Assembly: GCF_027706845.1 (NCBI RefSeq)
Contig: NZ_JAQGCZ010000006.1
Coordinates: 186,001-250,000, forward strand
DNA length: 64,000 nucleotides
Source of the DNA: Mycolicibacterium sp. BiH015
GTDB lineage: Bacteria; Actinomycetota; Actinomycetes; Mycobacteriales; Mycobacteriaceae
Direction: 5' to 3'
Below the pieces are notes generated by a model that saw only the letters and a program-made list of their open reading frames with translations, made no database searches and was not told where the DNA came from. Both the position numbers and the translations under genes were made by a program. This document shows positions 54,851 through 62,295 of the stretch, in pieces. Every line of letters starts with the position of its first letter. The stretch's first letter is position 1.

Positions 54851-54910
54851 GAGGGGAATCTATGCCAGGGCGGGCGTCCGCGACGGGCAACGAGCAGGCA
54901 AGCTGATCGG

Positions 54911-55765
54911 ATGGAGACGCCGCGGCTGCTTTTCGTCCACGCCCATCCCGACGACGAGACGATCACGACGGGCGCCACCATCGCGCACTACGTCGCGCGC
55001 GGGGCGCAGGTGCAGGTGATCACGTGCACGCTCGGCGAGGAGGGCGAGGTCATCGGCGACCAGTGGGCACAACTCGCAGTCGACCACGCCGATCAGCTCG
55101 GCGGCTACCGCGTGGCAGAGCTGACGGCCGCGCTGGCGGCACTGGGCGTCGACCGTCCCCGCTACCTCGGTGGTGCGGGCCGGTGGCGCGACTCCGGCAT
55201 GGCAGGAACCCCCGCCCGGGCGCAGCAACGCTTCGTCGACGGCGACTTCGCCGAGCAGACGGCGGTATTGGCGGCCGTGATCGACGAACTGCGCCCGCAC
55301 GTCGTCGTCACCTACGACCCCAACGGCGGATACGGCCACCCCGACCACATCCACACCCATCGGGTGACGACGGCGGCGGTCGGCCAGTCGACCTGGCAGG
55401 TGCCCAAGCTGTACTGGACGGTGACGTCGGCGACGGCGCTGGCCGCAGGTCTCGGCGATATGGGCGACGTGCCCGACGGCTGGCTCAGGGTCTCCGCCGA
55501 CGACCTGCCCCAGTTCGGTTTCGCCGACGACGCCATCGACGCCGCGCTGGATCTGGCGCCGCATTCGGCGGCCCGGGTAGAGGCGCTGCGAGCCCACGCC
55601 ACGCAGGTGACTGTCGCCCCCGACGGCCGTAGCTTCGCGCTGTCGAACAACCTTGCGCTGCCGATCGACTCGACCGAGTATTACGTCCTCGCGGCGGGGT
55701 CTGCGGGGGACCGGGACGACCGTGGCTGGGAAACCGACCTGCTTTCGGGATTGACCCTCGGTTGA
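54911..55765 (+). CDS. mshB: GlcNAc-inositol deacetylase MshB (mycothiol biosynthesis)
   Basis: The protein is 284 residues from ATG 54911. Zn-binding and catalytic motif HAHPDDE (H12, D14, D15) plus the third zinc ligand in YGHPDHIHTH (about 145), with TYDPNGGYGHPDH conserved. It removes acetate from GlcNAc-Ins, the second step to mycothiol, the main low-molecular-weight thiol. LGGAGRWRDSGMAGTP is diagnostic of MshB within the LmbE family. It corresponds to Rv1170. It is followed after 54 bases by a predicted 35-residue protein and a membrane-protein gene on the same strand. Confidence 0.95.
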   Translation: METPRLLFVHAHPDDETITTGATIAHYVARGAQVQVITCTLGEEGEVIGDQWAQLAVDHADQLGGYRVAELTAALAALGVDRPRYLGGAGRWRDSGMAGTPARAQQRFVDGDFAEQTAVLAAVIDELRPHVVVTYDPNGGYGHPDHIHTHRVTTAAVGQSTWQVPKLYWTVTSATALAAGLGDMGDVPDGWLRVSADDLPQFGFADDAIDAALDLAPHSAARVEALRAHATQVTVAPDGRSFALSNNLALPIDSTEYYVLAAGSAGDRDDRGWETDLLSGLTLG

Positions 55766-55819
55766 GCGCACCCGCACCGGGTAAGCTCCCTCCACCGACC
55801 GCGTACGGAAGGGCACGAC

Positions 55820-55927
55820 ATGGACCAGGATCTCGATCCCAACCTGCAGCACTGGCAGGACCGTCTCGACAACTACCAGTGGGTGGTCGGCTCGCTCGTC
55901 TCGCTGCTCGACAGCATCCCGACCTGA
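55820..55927 (+). CDS. Predicted 35-residue protein between mshB and the Rv1171-like gene
   Basis: ATG 55820 has an excellent ribosome-binding site, GGAAGGG, with a six-base spacer. The product, MDQDLDPNLQHWQDRLDNYQ then WVVGSLVSLLDSIPT, has an acidic N-terminus and a C-terminal amphipathic/hydrophobic segment. Its TGA overlaps codon CTG 55924 of the next gene's frame. Composition is unlike random high-G+C sequence. No family recognised; membrane-peripheral association is possible. Confidence 0.65.
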   Translation: MDQDLDPNLQHWQDRLDNYQWVVGSLVSLLDSIPT

Positions 55928-56310
55928 CGGCGTCGGCCACACCGGCCTCCGGCCGGCTCCGTGTCGTTCTTCTCGCGCTTCTCGCCGTCGACGGCGTCCT
56001 GTCGGCTCTGATGGCCGTCTTCTTCCTTCCGCTGCGGATCGGCTCGATCCCGTTCCCGATCAGCGCGCTACTCAGTGGCATCCTCAACGCGGCTCTGGTG
56101 TGGGCGGCGTTCCAGTGGACCTCGGTGCCCCGGCTCGCCGCACTGCCGCTGTGGGCGTGGCTGGCGACGATCCTGATGTTCACGGTCGTCACCCCCGGCG
56201 AGGACATCGTGTTCGGAGGTAGCGGCGTAATGGAGTTCGGCCCCGTGCTGCTCGTCGCGCTGGGGGCGTTGCCCGCGGCGTGGATCGTGGTGCACCCGCC
56301 GTCGCGATGA
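55879..56310 (+). CDS. Small membrane protein (Rv1171-like)
   Basis: From about residue 20 onward it is a clear four-helix membrane protein: GRLRVVLLALLAVDGVLSALMAVFFLPL, PFPISALLSGILNAALVWAAFQW, LAALPLWAWLATILMFTVV and FGPVLLVALGALPAAWIVVH. This matches the position and pattern of M. tuberculosis Rv1171 between mshB and fbiC. The start is uncertain: GTG 55879 lies inside the small upstream gene, whereas CTG 55924 would give MTASATPASG-type residues and overlap its stop in the CTGA manner. The function is unknown. A tandem 31-bp repeat array begins at its TGA. Confidence 0.75.
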   Translation: MGGRLARLAARQHPDLTASATPASGRLRVVLLALLAVDGVLSALMAVFFLPLRIGSIPFPISALLSGILNAALVWAAFQWTSVPRLAALPLWAWLATILMFTVVTPGEDIVFGGSGVMEFGPVLLVALGALPAAWIVVHPPSR

Positions 56311-56321
56311 GCGACGACGCC

Positions 56322-56476
56322 GATGAGCGCTTGCGCGAAGAGTAACGACGCCGATGAGCGCTTGCGCGAAGAGTAACGACGCCGATGAGCGCTTGCGCGA
56401 GAGCGACGACGGCTGATGAGCGCTTGCGCGAAGAGTGACGACGCCGATGAGCGCTTGCGCGAAGAGTAACGACGCC
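56322..56476. repeat. Five tandem 31-bp units upstream of fbiC
   Basis: Copies starting GATGAGCGCTTGCGCGA at 56322, 56353, 56384, 56415 and 56446 have an exact 31-base period; the fourth is the most diverged. A partial GATGAGCG at 56306 contains the stop codon of the preceding gene. Each unit has a small GCGC-TT-GCGC hairpin. The remainder of the 297-base gap to fbiC (56477-56607) shows no gene and presumably holds the fbiC promoter. Confidence 0.9.
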
Positions 56477-56607
56477 GAAGGTGGGGCGGACGCCGACGGG
56501 CGCGTTCGGTGACTACTGTGGCCCTATGTCTTGCATGAGGCACGCCTGCGCTGTTTCAGATAGTGAGACGGCTGGATGATCCGACACGACGCCGGGGTTA
56601 CAGGGAA

Positions 56608-59187
56608 GTGGCTCTGAACACCCAGCGCGGCGCCGATCTGCCCAGCCCGGTAGTCCCACCGAAGTCAGACGCGCCCAGTCCGGCCGCCCTGCGGCGTGTG
56701 CTTCGGCGTGCGCGCGACGGGGTGGCCCTGAATGTTGACGAGGCCGCGGTGGCGATGACCGCCCGCGGTGACGATCTCGCCGATCTGTGTGCATCGGCGG
56801 CACGGGTGCGTGATGCGGGGTTGGAGGCGGCGGGGCGCCGCGGGCCGGGCGGCGGGTTGCCGGTGTCGTACTCGCGCAAAGTGTTCATCCCGGTGACCCA
56901 CCTGTGTCGCGACAAGTGCCATTACTGCACGTTCGTCACGGTGCCCGGCCGGCTGCGCGCCGAGGGTCGCGGCATGTTCATGGAACCTGACGAAATCCTC
57001 GACGTCGCGCGGCGCGGAGCCCAATTGGGTTGCAAGGAAGCATTGTTCACTCTGGGGGACCGGCCGGAGGCGCGCTGGGACGAGGCGCGCCAGTGGCTCG
57101 ACGAGCGCGGCTACGATTCGACGCTCGACTATGTGCGGGCGATGGCGATCCGGGTGCTGGAGGAGACCGGGTTGCTGCCGCACCTGAACCCGGGCGTCAT
57201 GTCGTGGGCGGAGCTTTCCCAGCTCAAGCCGGTGGCTCCGTCGATGGGCATGATGCTCGAGACCACATCGCGTCGGCTGTTCGAGACCAAGGGCGAAGCG
57301 CACTACGGGTCACCGGACAAGGACCCGGAGGTGCGGCTGCGCACGCTCGACGACGCGGGCCGGCTGTCGATTCCCTTCACCACCGGTCTGCTGGTCGGCA
57401 TCGGTGAAACGCTGACCGAGCGCGCGGAGACGGTGCACGCAATTCGCCGGTCGCACAAGGAGTTCGGCCACGTGCAGGAAGTCATCGTGCAGAACTTCCG
57501 CGCCAAGACCCACACCGCCATGGCCGCGTCCCCCGATGCGGGTCTGGACGACTTTGTGGCCACCATCGCGGTGGCGCGGCTGGTGCTGGGTCCCAAGATG
57601 CGCATCCAGGCCCCGCCGAACCTCGTCTCGCGCGAGGAATGTCTGGCGTTGATCGGCGCCGGCGTTGACGACTGGGGTGGGGTGTCGCCGCTGACACCGG
57701 ATCACGTGAATCCCGAGCGGCCCTGGCCGGGCCTCGACGAACTCGCCGCGGTGACCGCAGAGGCCGGCTACGAACTGGTGCAGCGGTTGACCGCCCAGCC
57801 CCAGTACGTGCAGGCCGGGGCGGCATGGATCGACCCCCGCGTGATGGGGCACGTCAGCGCACTGGCCGACCCGGACACCGGCTACGCACTGGACGTTAAC
57901 CCGGTCGGGCGGCCGTGGCAGGAGCCTGATGAGGCCACCGAATCCCTGGGCCGGATCGATCTGCACAGCGCCATCGACTCCGAAGGCCGACTGACCGAGA
58001 CCCGCAGCGATCTGGGGAGCGCGTTCGGGGACTGGGAGTCGATCCGGGCGAAAGTGGAGGAGCTCGCTGCGCGCGCGCCGGAACGCCTCGACACCGATGT
58101 GCTGGCCGCGCTGCGCTCGGCGGAGAAGGATCCCGCCGGATGCTCGGACGCGGAGTATCTGGCGTTGGCCACTGCGGACGGTCCTGCGCTGGAGGCGGTG
58201 ACGGCGCTGGCCGATTCGCTGCGCCGTGAGGTGGTTGGCGAGGACGTCACGTTCGTGGTGAATCGCAACATCAACTTCACCAACATCTGTTACACCGGCT
58301 GCCGGTTCTGCGCTTTCGCGCAACGCAAAGGCGACGCCGATGCCTACTCGCTGTCGACGGCCGAGGTTGCCGACCGTGCCTGGGAGGCCCACGTCGCCGG
58401 CGCCACCGAAGTGTGTATGCAGGGCGGTATCGACCCCGAACTGCCCGTCACCGGCTACGCCGACCTGGTGCGCGCGGTCAAGGCGCGGGTGCCGTCGATG
58501 CACGTGCACGCCTTCAGCCCGATGGAGATCGCCAACGGCGTCACCCGCTCAGGCACCAGCATCCGGGAATGGTTGACCGCACTGCGCGAAGCGGGGCTCG
58601 GGTCGATTCCGGGCACCGCCGCCGAGATCCTGGACGACGAAGTGCGGTGGGTGCTCACCAAGGGCAAGTTGCCGACCTCGATGTGGATCGAGGTGGTCAC
58701 CACCGCCCATGAGGTCGGGCTGCGCTCGTCGTCGACGATGATGTACGGCCATGTCGACACCCCCAAGCACTGGGTCGGACATCTCAACGTGCTCAAAGGA
58801 ATTCAGGACCGGACCGGTGGCTTCACGGAGTTCGTGCCGCTGCCGTTCGTGCACCAGTCCAGCCCGCTCTATCTGGCAGGAGGGGCGCGCCCCGGGCCCA
58901 CCCACCGCGACAACCGCGCCGTGCACGCGCTGGCGCGAATCATGCTGCACGGCCGCATCCCGTCGATTCAGACCAGCTGGGTCAAACTCGGCGTCGAACG
59001 CACCCAGGTCATGCTCAACGGCGGCGCCAACGATCTCGGCGGCACGCTGATGGAGGAAACCATCTCCCGCATGGCCGGCTCCGAGAACGGCTCCGCCAAG
59101 ACCGTCGCCGAACTGGTGGCCATCGCCGAAGGGATCGGCCGCCCGGCGCGTCAACGCACGACGGACTACAGCCCACTGGCCGCCTAG
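56608..59187 (+). CDS. fbiC: 7,8-didemethyl-8-hydroxy-5-deazariboflavin (FO) synthase FbiC
   Basis: This 859-residue bifunctional radical-SAM enzyme makes the F420 chromophore FO from tyrosine and a ribityl-uracil. The CofG half has its 4Fe-4S triad CRDKCHYC at C100, C104, C107; the CofH half has CYTGCRFC at C561, C565, C568. Strong conservation (FIPVTHLCRDKCHYCTFVTVPG; VTFVVNRNINFTNICYTGCRFCAFAQRKGDADAY). GTG 56608 is chosen because LPSPVVPP then falls about ten residues in, as in M. tuberculosis FbiC; GTG 56563 is an alternative. It supplies F420 for enzymes such as the Rv1155-like protein. Preceded by the 31-bp repeat array. Confidence 0.96.
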   Translation: MALNTQRGADLPSPVVPPKSDAPSPAALRRVLRRARDGVALNVDEAAVAMTARGDDLADLCASAARVRDAGLEAAGRRGPGGGLPVSYSRKVFIPVTHLCRDKCHYCTFVTVPGRLRAEGRGMFMEPDEILDVARRGAQLGCKEALFTLGDRPEARWDEARQWLDERGYDSTLDYVRAMAIRVLEETGLLPHLNPGVMSWAELSQLKPVAPSMGMMLETTSRRLFETKGEAHYGSPDKDPEVRLRTLDDAGRLSIPFTTGLLVGIGETLTERAETVHAIRRSHKEFGHVQEVIVQNFRAKTHTAMAASPDAGLDDFVATIAVARLVLGPKMRIQAPPNLVSREECLALIGAGVDDWGGVSPLTPDHVNPERPWPGLDELAAVTAEAGYELVQRLTAQPQYVQAGAAWIDPRVMGHVSALADPDTGYALDVNPVGRPWQEPDEATESLGRIDLHSAIDSEGRLTETRSDLGSAFGDWESIRAKVEELAARAPERLDTDVLAALRSAEKDPAGCSDAEYLALATADGPALEAVTALADSLRREVVGEDVTFVVNRNINFTNICYTGCRFCAFAQRKGDADAYSLSTAEVADRAWEAHVAGATEVCMQGGIDPELPVTGYADLVRAVKARVPSMHVHAFSPMEIANGVTRSGTSIREWLTALREAGLGSIPGTAAEILDDEVRWVLTKGKLPTSMWIEVVTTAHEVGLRSSSTMMYGHVDTPKHWVGHLNVLKGIQDRTGGFTEFVPLPFVHQSSPLYLAGGARPGPTHRDNRAVHALARIMLHGRIPSIQTSWVKLGVERTQVMLNGGANDLGGTLMEETISRMAGSENGSAKTVAELVAIAEGIGRPARQRTTDYSPLAA

Positions 59188-59193
59188 CTTTCG

Positions 59194-59258
59194 TTGCACC
59201 GCGAGCGTGCGTGTCCGCACGCCGACGCGCCGGCGCCGATGGCATTTCGCGCACGGTC
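59194..59258 (+). repeat. Dispersed GC-rich element, copy 1 (partner at 61665, inverted)
   Basis: A 65-base intergenic segment begins TTGCACCGCGAGCGTGCG and ends GGCATTTCGCGCACGGTC. It starts six bases after the fbiC stop. The reverse complement of 61665-61730 aligns to it with a one-base length difference, the ends nearly identical. In this 120-base gap it is followed only by the FAH-gene promoter region. Confidence 0.65.
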
Positions 59259-59307
59259 GCGGCATGCGAGCGTGCGCGCTCTGTCGACGGGCTGGTAGGA
59301 CGGAGTC

Positions 59308-60216
59308 ATGAAGCTGCGCCGCGTGATCGCCGACGGGCGACTGGAACTGCAAGCTCTGGCCGCAGACGGCTCGTGGGGTCCGGCACCCGATCCGTCGGTG
59401 CTGGGTGGCCAGGTGTTCGCGCCTGAGTGGGATCTGGCCAACGCCCAACGCCACCACGAGTTGTCGGGCTCTGTGTTGCCGTTTCAGCCCTTGTCCTTCC
59501 GCGACTTCATGCTGTACGAAAAGCACGCCGTCGACGCCGCGCGCGGACTGGTGTCCCGCTTCATGCCTGCCGCGGCGCCGGTGGCATCGGTCTTCGAGAA
59601 GGTCTCCCACAAACCGTTCCCGCCGTTCAAGCCGAAACCGCTGTTCTACCAACAGCCGATCTATTACATGTCAAATCATGTGACATTCGTGCCCAGCGGC
59701 ACACCGGTCGCGTTTCCGGAGTACTCCGAAGCGCTCGACTACGAGCTCGAGATCGGCTTCGTGCTCAAGTCACCGCTGTTCAATGCCACGCCTCAGGAAG
59801 CGCTCGCGGCGATCGGGGCGTTCGTGGTCGTCAACGATCTGAGCGCCCGCGATGTGCAGCGCGCCGAGATGGTCACCGGGTTGGGGCCGCAGAAGGCCAA
59901 GCACTTCGTCTCGTCGATGTCCGCGGTTGCGGTCACCGCCGACGAGATTCTGCCGAAGATCGACCACCTGACCGGTTCGGTGGCGATCAACGGCCGCACC
60001 GTCAGCACGGTGACCAGCACTGGGCCGCAATGGGGGGTCGGTGACATGCTGGCCCACGCATCGCGTGACGAAAGACTCTGTGCCGGAGAGCTTTTCGCTA
60101 CCGGCACGTTGCCCGGGGGCAGCGGGATGGAAACCGGGAACTGGCTTCGGCCCGGCGACCACCTGACGCTGACGATCGACGGTATCGGCGAGATCACCCA
60201 CACCGTCGCGCAGTGA
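59308..60216 (+). CDS. Fumarylacetoacetate hydrolase (FAH) family protein
   Basis: This 302-residue protein has an N-terminal extension of about 100 residues and a FAH fold. Metal ligands are expected in SEALDYELEIGFVL (two Glu, about 141-150) and the Asp of VVVNDLSARDVQRAEM (about 175-190). GPQWGVGDMLAHASRDERLCAGELFATGTLPGGSG completes the family pattern. Reactions in the family include hydrolysis of acylpyruvates, 2-keto-diene hydration and oxaloacetate decarboxylation; none can be assigned. ATG start. Convergent with the YceI gene across a hairpin terminator. Confidence 0.87.
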   Translation: MKLRRVIADGRLELQALAADGSWGPAPDPSVLGGQVFAPEWDLANAQRHHELSGSVLPFQPLSFRDFMLYEKHAVDAARGLVSRFMPAAAPVASVFEKVSHKPFPPFKPKPLFYQQPIYYMSNHVTFVPSGTPVAFPEYSEALDYELEIGFVLKSPLFNATPQEALAAIGAFVVVNDLSARDVQRAEMVTGLGPQKAKHFVSSMSAVAVTADEILPKIDHLTGSVAINGRTVSTVTSTGPQWGVGDMLAHASRDERLCAGELFATGTLPGGSGMETGNWLRPGDHLTLTIDGIGEITHTVAQ

Positions 60217-60244
60217 AGCCGCTGCGGTGTCGGCCGCAGCGGCT
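60217..60244. terminator. 11-bp perfect hairpin between FAH and YceI genes
   Basis: AGCCGCTGCGG (60217-60227) pairs with 60234-60244 around loop TGTCGG, starting directly after the FAH-gene stop and 11 bases from the YceI-gene stop. A bidirectional terminator for the convergent pair. Confidence 0.75.
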
Positions 60245-60255
60245 CCGCCGCATCG

Positions 60256-60801
60256 TCAGGCCTGCTTGAGGGCCTCGATCTCGAGGGTGATCGTGACCTT
60301 GTCGCCGACGACCGCACCGCCGGTCTCCAGTGGCGCGTCGAAGCTGATGCCGAAGTCCTTGCGGTTCAACACAACCGAGGCCTCGAAGCCGGCGACCTCG
60401 CCGTGTCCCATGCCGGGATTGACGCCGTTGAACTCCAGCGCCAGAGAGATCGGGCGCGTCACGCCCTTCAAGGTGAAGTCACCGTCGACGACGTAGTTGT
60501 CACCGTCGGGTCGCACCGCGGTCGACACGAACGTGGCCGTCGGGAAGTTCTCGACGTCGAAGAAGTCCGCGGCCTTCAGGTGGGCGTCGCGCTGCTCGTT
60601 GCGAGTGTTGACCGAGCCGACTGCGATCTCGGCGCGCACCGACGGGGTTCCGTTCTCGGCGACGGTGATCGCGCCGCTGAAGTCGTCGAAGCCGCCTCGG
60701 ACCTTGCTGACGACGAGGTGGCGTACCGAAAAGTTGATGGACGAATGCACGGGATCGATCGCCCACGTTCCGATGGGCAGCTGGGTGGTGGCGGTGGTCA
60801 T
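60256..60801 (-). CDS. YceI family lipid-binding protein
   Basis: The protein is 181 residues from ATG 60801 (AGGAAAAGAGAAG upstream). The YceI lipocalin-like barrel is evident: GTWAIDPVHSSINFSVRHLVVSKVRGGFDDFSGAITV (11-47), VGSVNTRNEQRDAHLKAADFFDVENFPTATFVST (about 62-95) and FTLKGVTRPISLALEFNGV. These proteins bind isoprenoid chains such as polyprenyl quinones. No signal peptide is visible, so this one is probably cytosolic. Downstream partner unknown. Confidence 0.92.
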   Translation of the reverse strand: MTTATTQLPIGTWAIDPVHSSINFSVRHLVVSKVRGGFDDFSGAITVAENGTPSVRAEIAVGSVNTRNEQRDAHLKAADFFDVENFPTATFVSTAVRPDGDNYVVDGDFTLKGVTRPISLALEFNGVNPGMGHGEVAGFEASVVLNRKDFGISFDAPLETGGAVVGDKVTITLEIEALKQA

Positions 60802-60885
60802 GGACTTCTCTTTTCCTCGATCGGGCCGGCGGGTCCGGCGGTTACGTCCGGGATAAACGGACTGCAGTCCGCATTCATTCCCGGC

Positions 60886-60891
60886 TAGTCT
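60886..60891 (+). promoter_or_regulatory. Leaderless -10 box for the GH16-like gene
   Basis: TAGTCT, six bases before ATG 60898. The 96-base gap to the divergent YceI gene holds no other feature. Confidence 0.5.
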
Positions 60892-60897
60892 CCCGAC

Positions 60898-61653
60898 ATG
60901 GCCTCCGGGAGCTTCGACGAACGTTTCTCCGTAATCGACCCCAGCATCTGGACCACCTCCTACCTGCCGGCGTGGAGTTCGCGCGACGCTGCGGCGGCGA
61001 CGCTCGACGTCGGTCCCGACGGCCTGGACCTCTCGATTCCGCCCTCCCAGGGCCTGTGGTGTCCGGACCTGCACGACGGACCGCTGCGTGTCTCGGCGAT
61101 CCAGAGCGCCAACCGCTCCGGGCCGCTCGGGTCGACCGACGCCCCGCAGCCGTTCCGCGACGGGCTTGTCGTCCGTGAGGAGCAGCCCACTGTGCTGGGC
61201 TTCGTTCCGCACTTCGGCACGATCTCGGTGACCTGCACGGCGCACCTCAGCCCGCGGTCGATGTTCTCGGCCTGGATGGTGGGGTTGGAAGACGAGCCGG
61301 ACCGGTGCGGCGAGATCTGCGTGATGGAGGTGTTCGGGGACACGGTGGCCGCCGGCCGGGCTGCGGTGGGACAAGGGATTCACCGGTTCAGGGATCCCGC
61401 TCTGCGCGAGGATTTCTCGGCCGAGGTGCGCGACATCGACCTCGAGCAGCCGCACACCTACTCGGTGGACTGGCGGCCGGGCTCGGTCGAATTCCGCATC
61501 GACGGCGTGATCACCCGTACTTCCGACCAGGCGCCCGACTATCCGATGTTCATCTTCCTCGGGGTGTTCGACTTCCCCGACCGGCCGGGGCCCGCCGAGC
61601 ACGTGCCGCACTTGCGCGTCAGCAGGCTCTCGTATGAACCGCTGGCGCACTAG
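60898..61653 (+). CDS. Glycoside hydrolase family 16-like protein, altered ExDxxE motif
   Basis: This 251-residue concanavalin-A-like beta-sandwich protein has the GH16 active-site strand as GEICVMEVFGD. The two catalytic glutamates E139 and E144 remain, but the intervening Asp (EIDxxE) is Cys141. HTYSVDWRPGSVEFRIDGVITRTS (about 184-207) is the typical GH16 C-terminal strand pair. No signal peptide, so cytosolic. GH16 enzymes cut beta-1,3/1,4-glucans and related polymers; with the Cys the activity is doubtful. Leaderless ATG start. Confidence 0.75.
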   Translation: MASGSFDERFSVIDPSIWTTSYLPAWSSRDAAAATLDVGPDGLDLSIPPSQGLWCPDLHDGPLRVSAIQSANRSGPLGSTDAPQPFRDGLVVREEQPTVLGFVPHFGTISVTCTAHLSPRSMFSAWMVGLEDEPDRCGEICVMEVFGDTVAAGRAAVGQGIHRFRDPALREDFSAEVRDIDLEQPHTYSVDWRPGSVEFRIDGVITRTSDQAPDYPMFIFLGVFDFPDRPGPAEHVPHLRVSRLSYEPLAH

Positions 61654-61664
61654 TGGCGGGCGGC

Positions 61665-61730
61665 GAGCGCGCACGAAATGCCGGCGCTGCGCGGCGTGTC
61701 GCGGAGCAGACGCGCGCGCTCGCGGTGCGA
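61665..61730 (-). repeat. Dispersed GC-rich element, copy 2 (inverted relative to 59194)
   Basis: On the minus strand it begins TCGCACCGCGAGCGCGCG and ends GGCATTTCGTGCGCGCTC, matching the element at 59194-59258. It starts 11 bases after the stop of the GH16-like gene. The two copies bracket FAH, YceI and GH16 genes in opposite orientation. Confidence 0.65.
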
Positions 61731-61960
61731 GGCGTGCTTACCGGCAGGCGGCGTGGGTACTAGGCGAGGGGTAAGTGAGACGTTTAGTATCTGTAACCAC
61801 GCGCAACCCTTAACCGGGTTGCGTAGAAGTTAGGGCACACTGAGACACGCGTCCAGCTAACGGCATGGATACTTGCTGGGATTGGTTGCGCGATCAGCTG
61901 AGTCCTGCCTAGTCAGCAGCCCACTGGACAGGTAGTTCGAGAGAACTTGAGGAGTAGTTC
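61731..61960 (+). promoter_or_regulatory. Long upstream/leader region of the ferredoxin gene
   Basis: This 230-base stretch has no gene. It is less GC-rich than the surroundings and contains a hairpin CGCAACCC (61802-61809) / GGGTTGCG (61816-61823) with loop TTAACC, and a smaller GTTC-GAGA-GAAC hairpin just before the ribosome-binding site AGGAG (61950-61954). A regulated 5' leader for the ferredoxin gene is possible. Confidence 0.4.
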
Positions 61961-62284
61961 GTGACGTACGTCATTGCCGAGCCCTGCGTCGACGTCAAAG
62001 ACAAGGCGTGCATCGAGGAGTGCCCTGTCGACTGCATCTACGAGGGCGCTCGCATGTTGTACATCCACCCCGACGAGTGCGTCGACTGCGGTGCCTGCGA
62101 GCCGGTGTGCCCGGTCGAGGCCATCTACTACGAGGACGACGTCCCGGACCAGTGGAGCGGATACACCCAGAACAACGCGGACTTCTTCGCGGAACTGGGT
62201 TCGCCCGGCGGCGCGTCGAAGGTCGGCCAGACCGACAACGACCCGCAGGCCGTCAAGGATCTGCCTCCTCAGGGTGAGGACTGA
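61961..62284 (+). CDS. fdxC: 7Fe ferredoxin (3Fe-4S/4Fe-4S)
   Basis: This 107-residue ferredoxin starts at GTG, six bases after AGGAG. Eight cluster cysteines at C9, C17, C21, C25 and C40, C43, C46, C50 fit the Azotobacter-type seven-iron ferredoxin: EPCVDVKDKACIEECPVDCIYEG binds part of each cluster and CVDCGACEPVCP the rest. The C-terminal 50 residues (DQWSGYTQNNADFFAELGSPGGASKVGQ) are the usual long-form tail. A low-potential electron donor, e.g. to cytochromes P450 or oxidoreductases. It matches Rv1177, immediately before dapC, with only 11 bases between the two genes. Confidence 0.95.
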   Translation: MTYVIAEPCVDVKDKACIEECPVDCIYEGARMLYIHPDECVDCGACEPVCPVEAIYYEDDVPDQWSGYTQNNADFFAELGSPGGASKVGQTDNDPQAVKDLPPQGED

Positions 62285-62295
62285 GCACGTCTGAG

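Noticed and set aside
54236..54910. Upstream extension of the mshB frame
   Set aside because: It runs antisense through the ClC gene, and homology to MshB begins only at ATG 54911.
56322..56476. CRISPR array
   Set aside because: The 31-bp repeats are directly adjacent with no unique spacers between them and no cas genes are near. The same applies to the arrays at 16029, 34297 and 63376.
61860..61960. tRNA or known riboswitch in the ferredoxin leader
   Set aside because: No cloverleaf, T-loop or recognisable riboswitch core could be drawn; only small hairpins are present.
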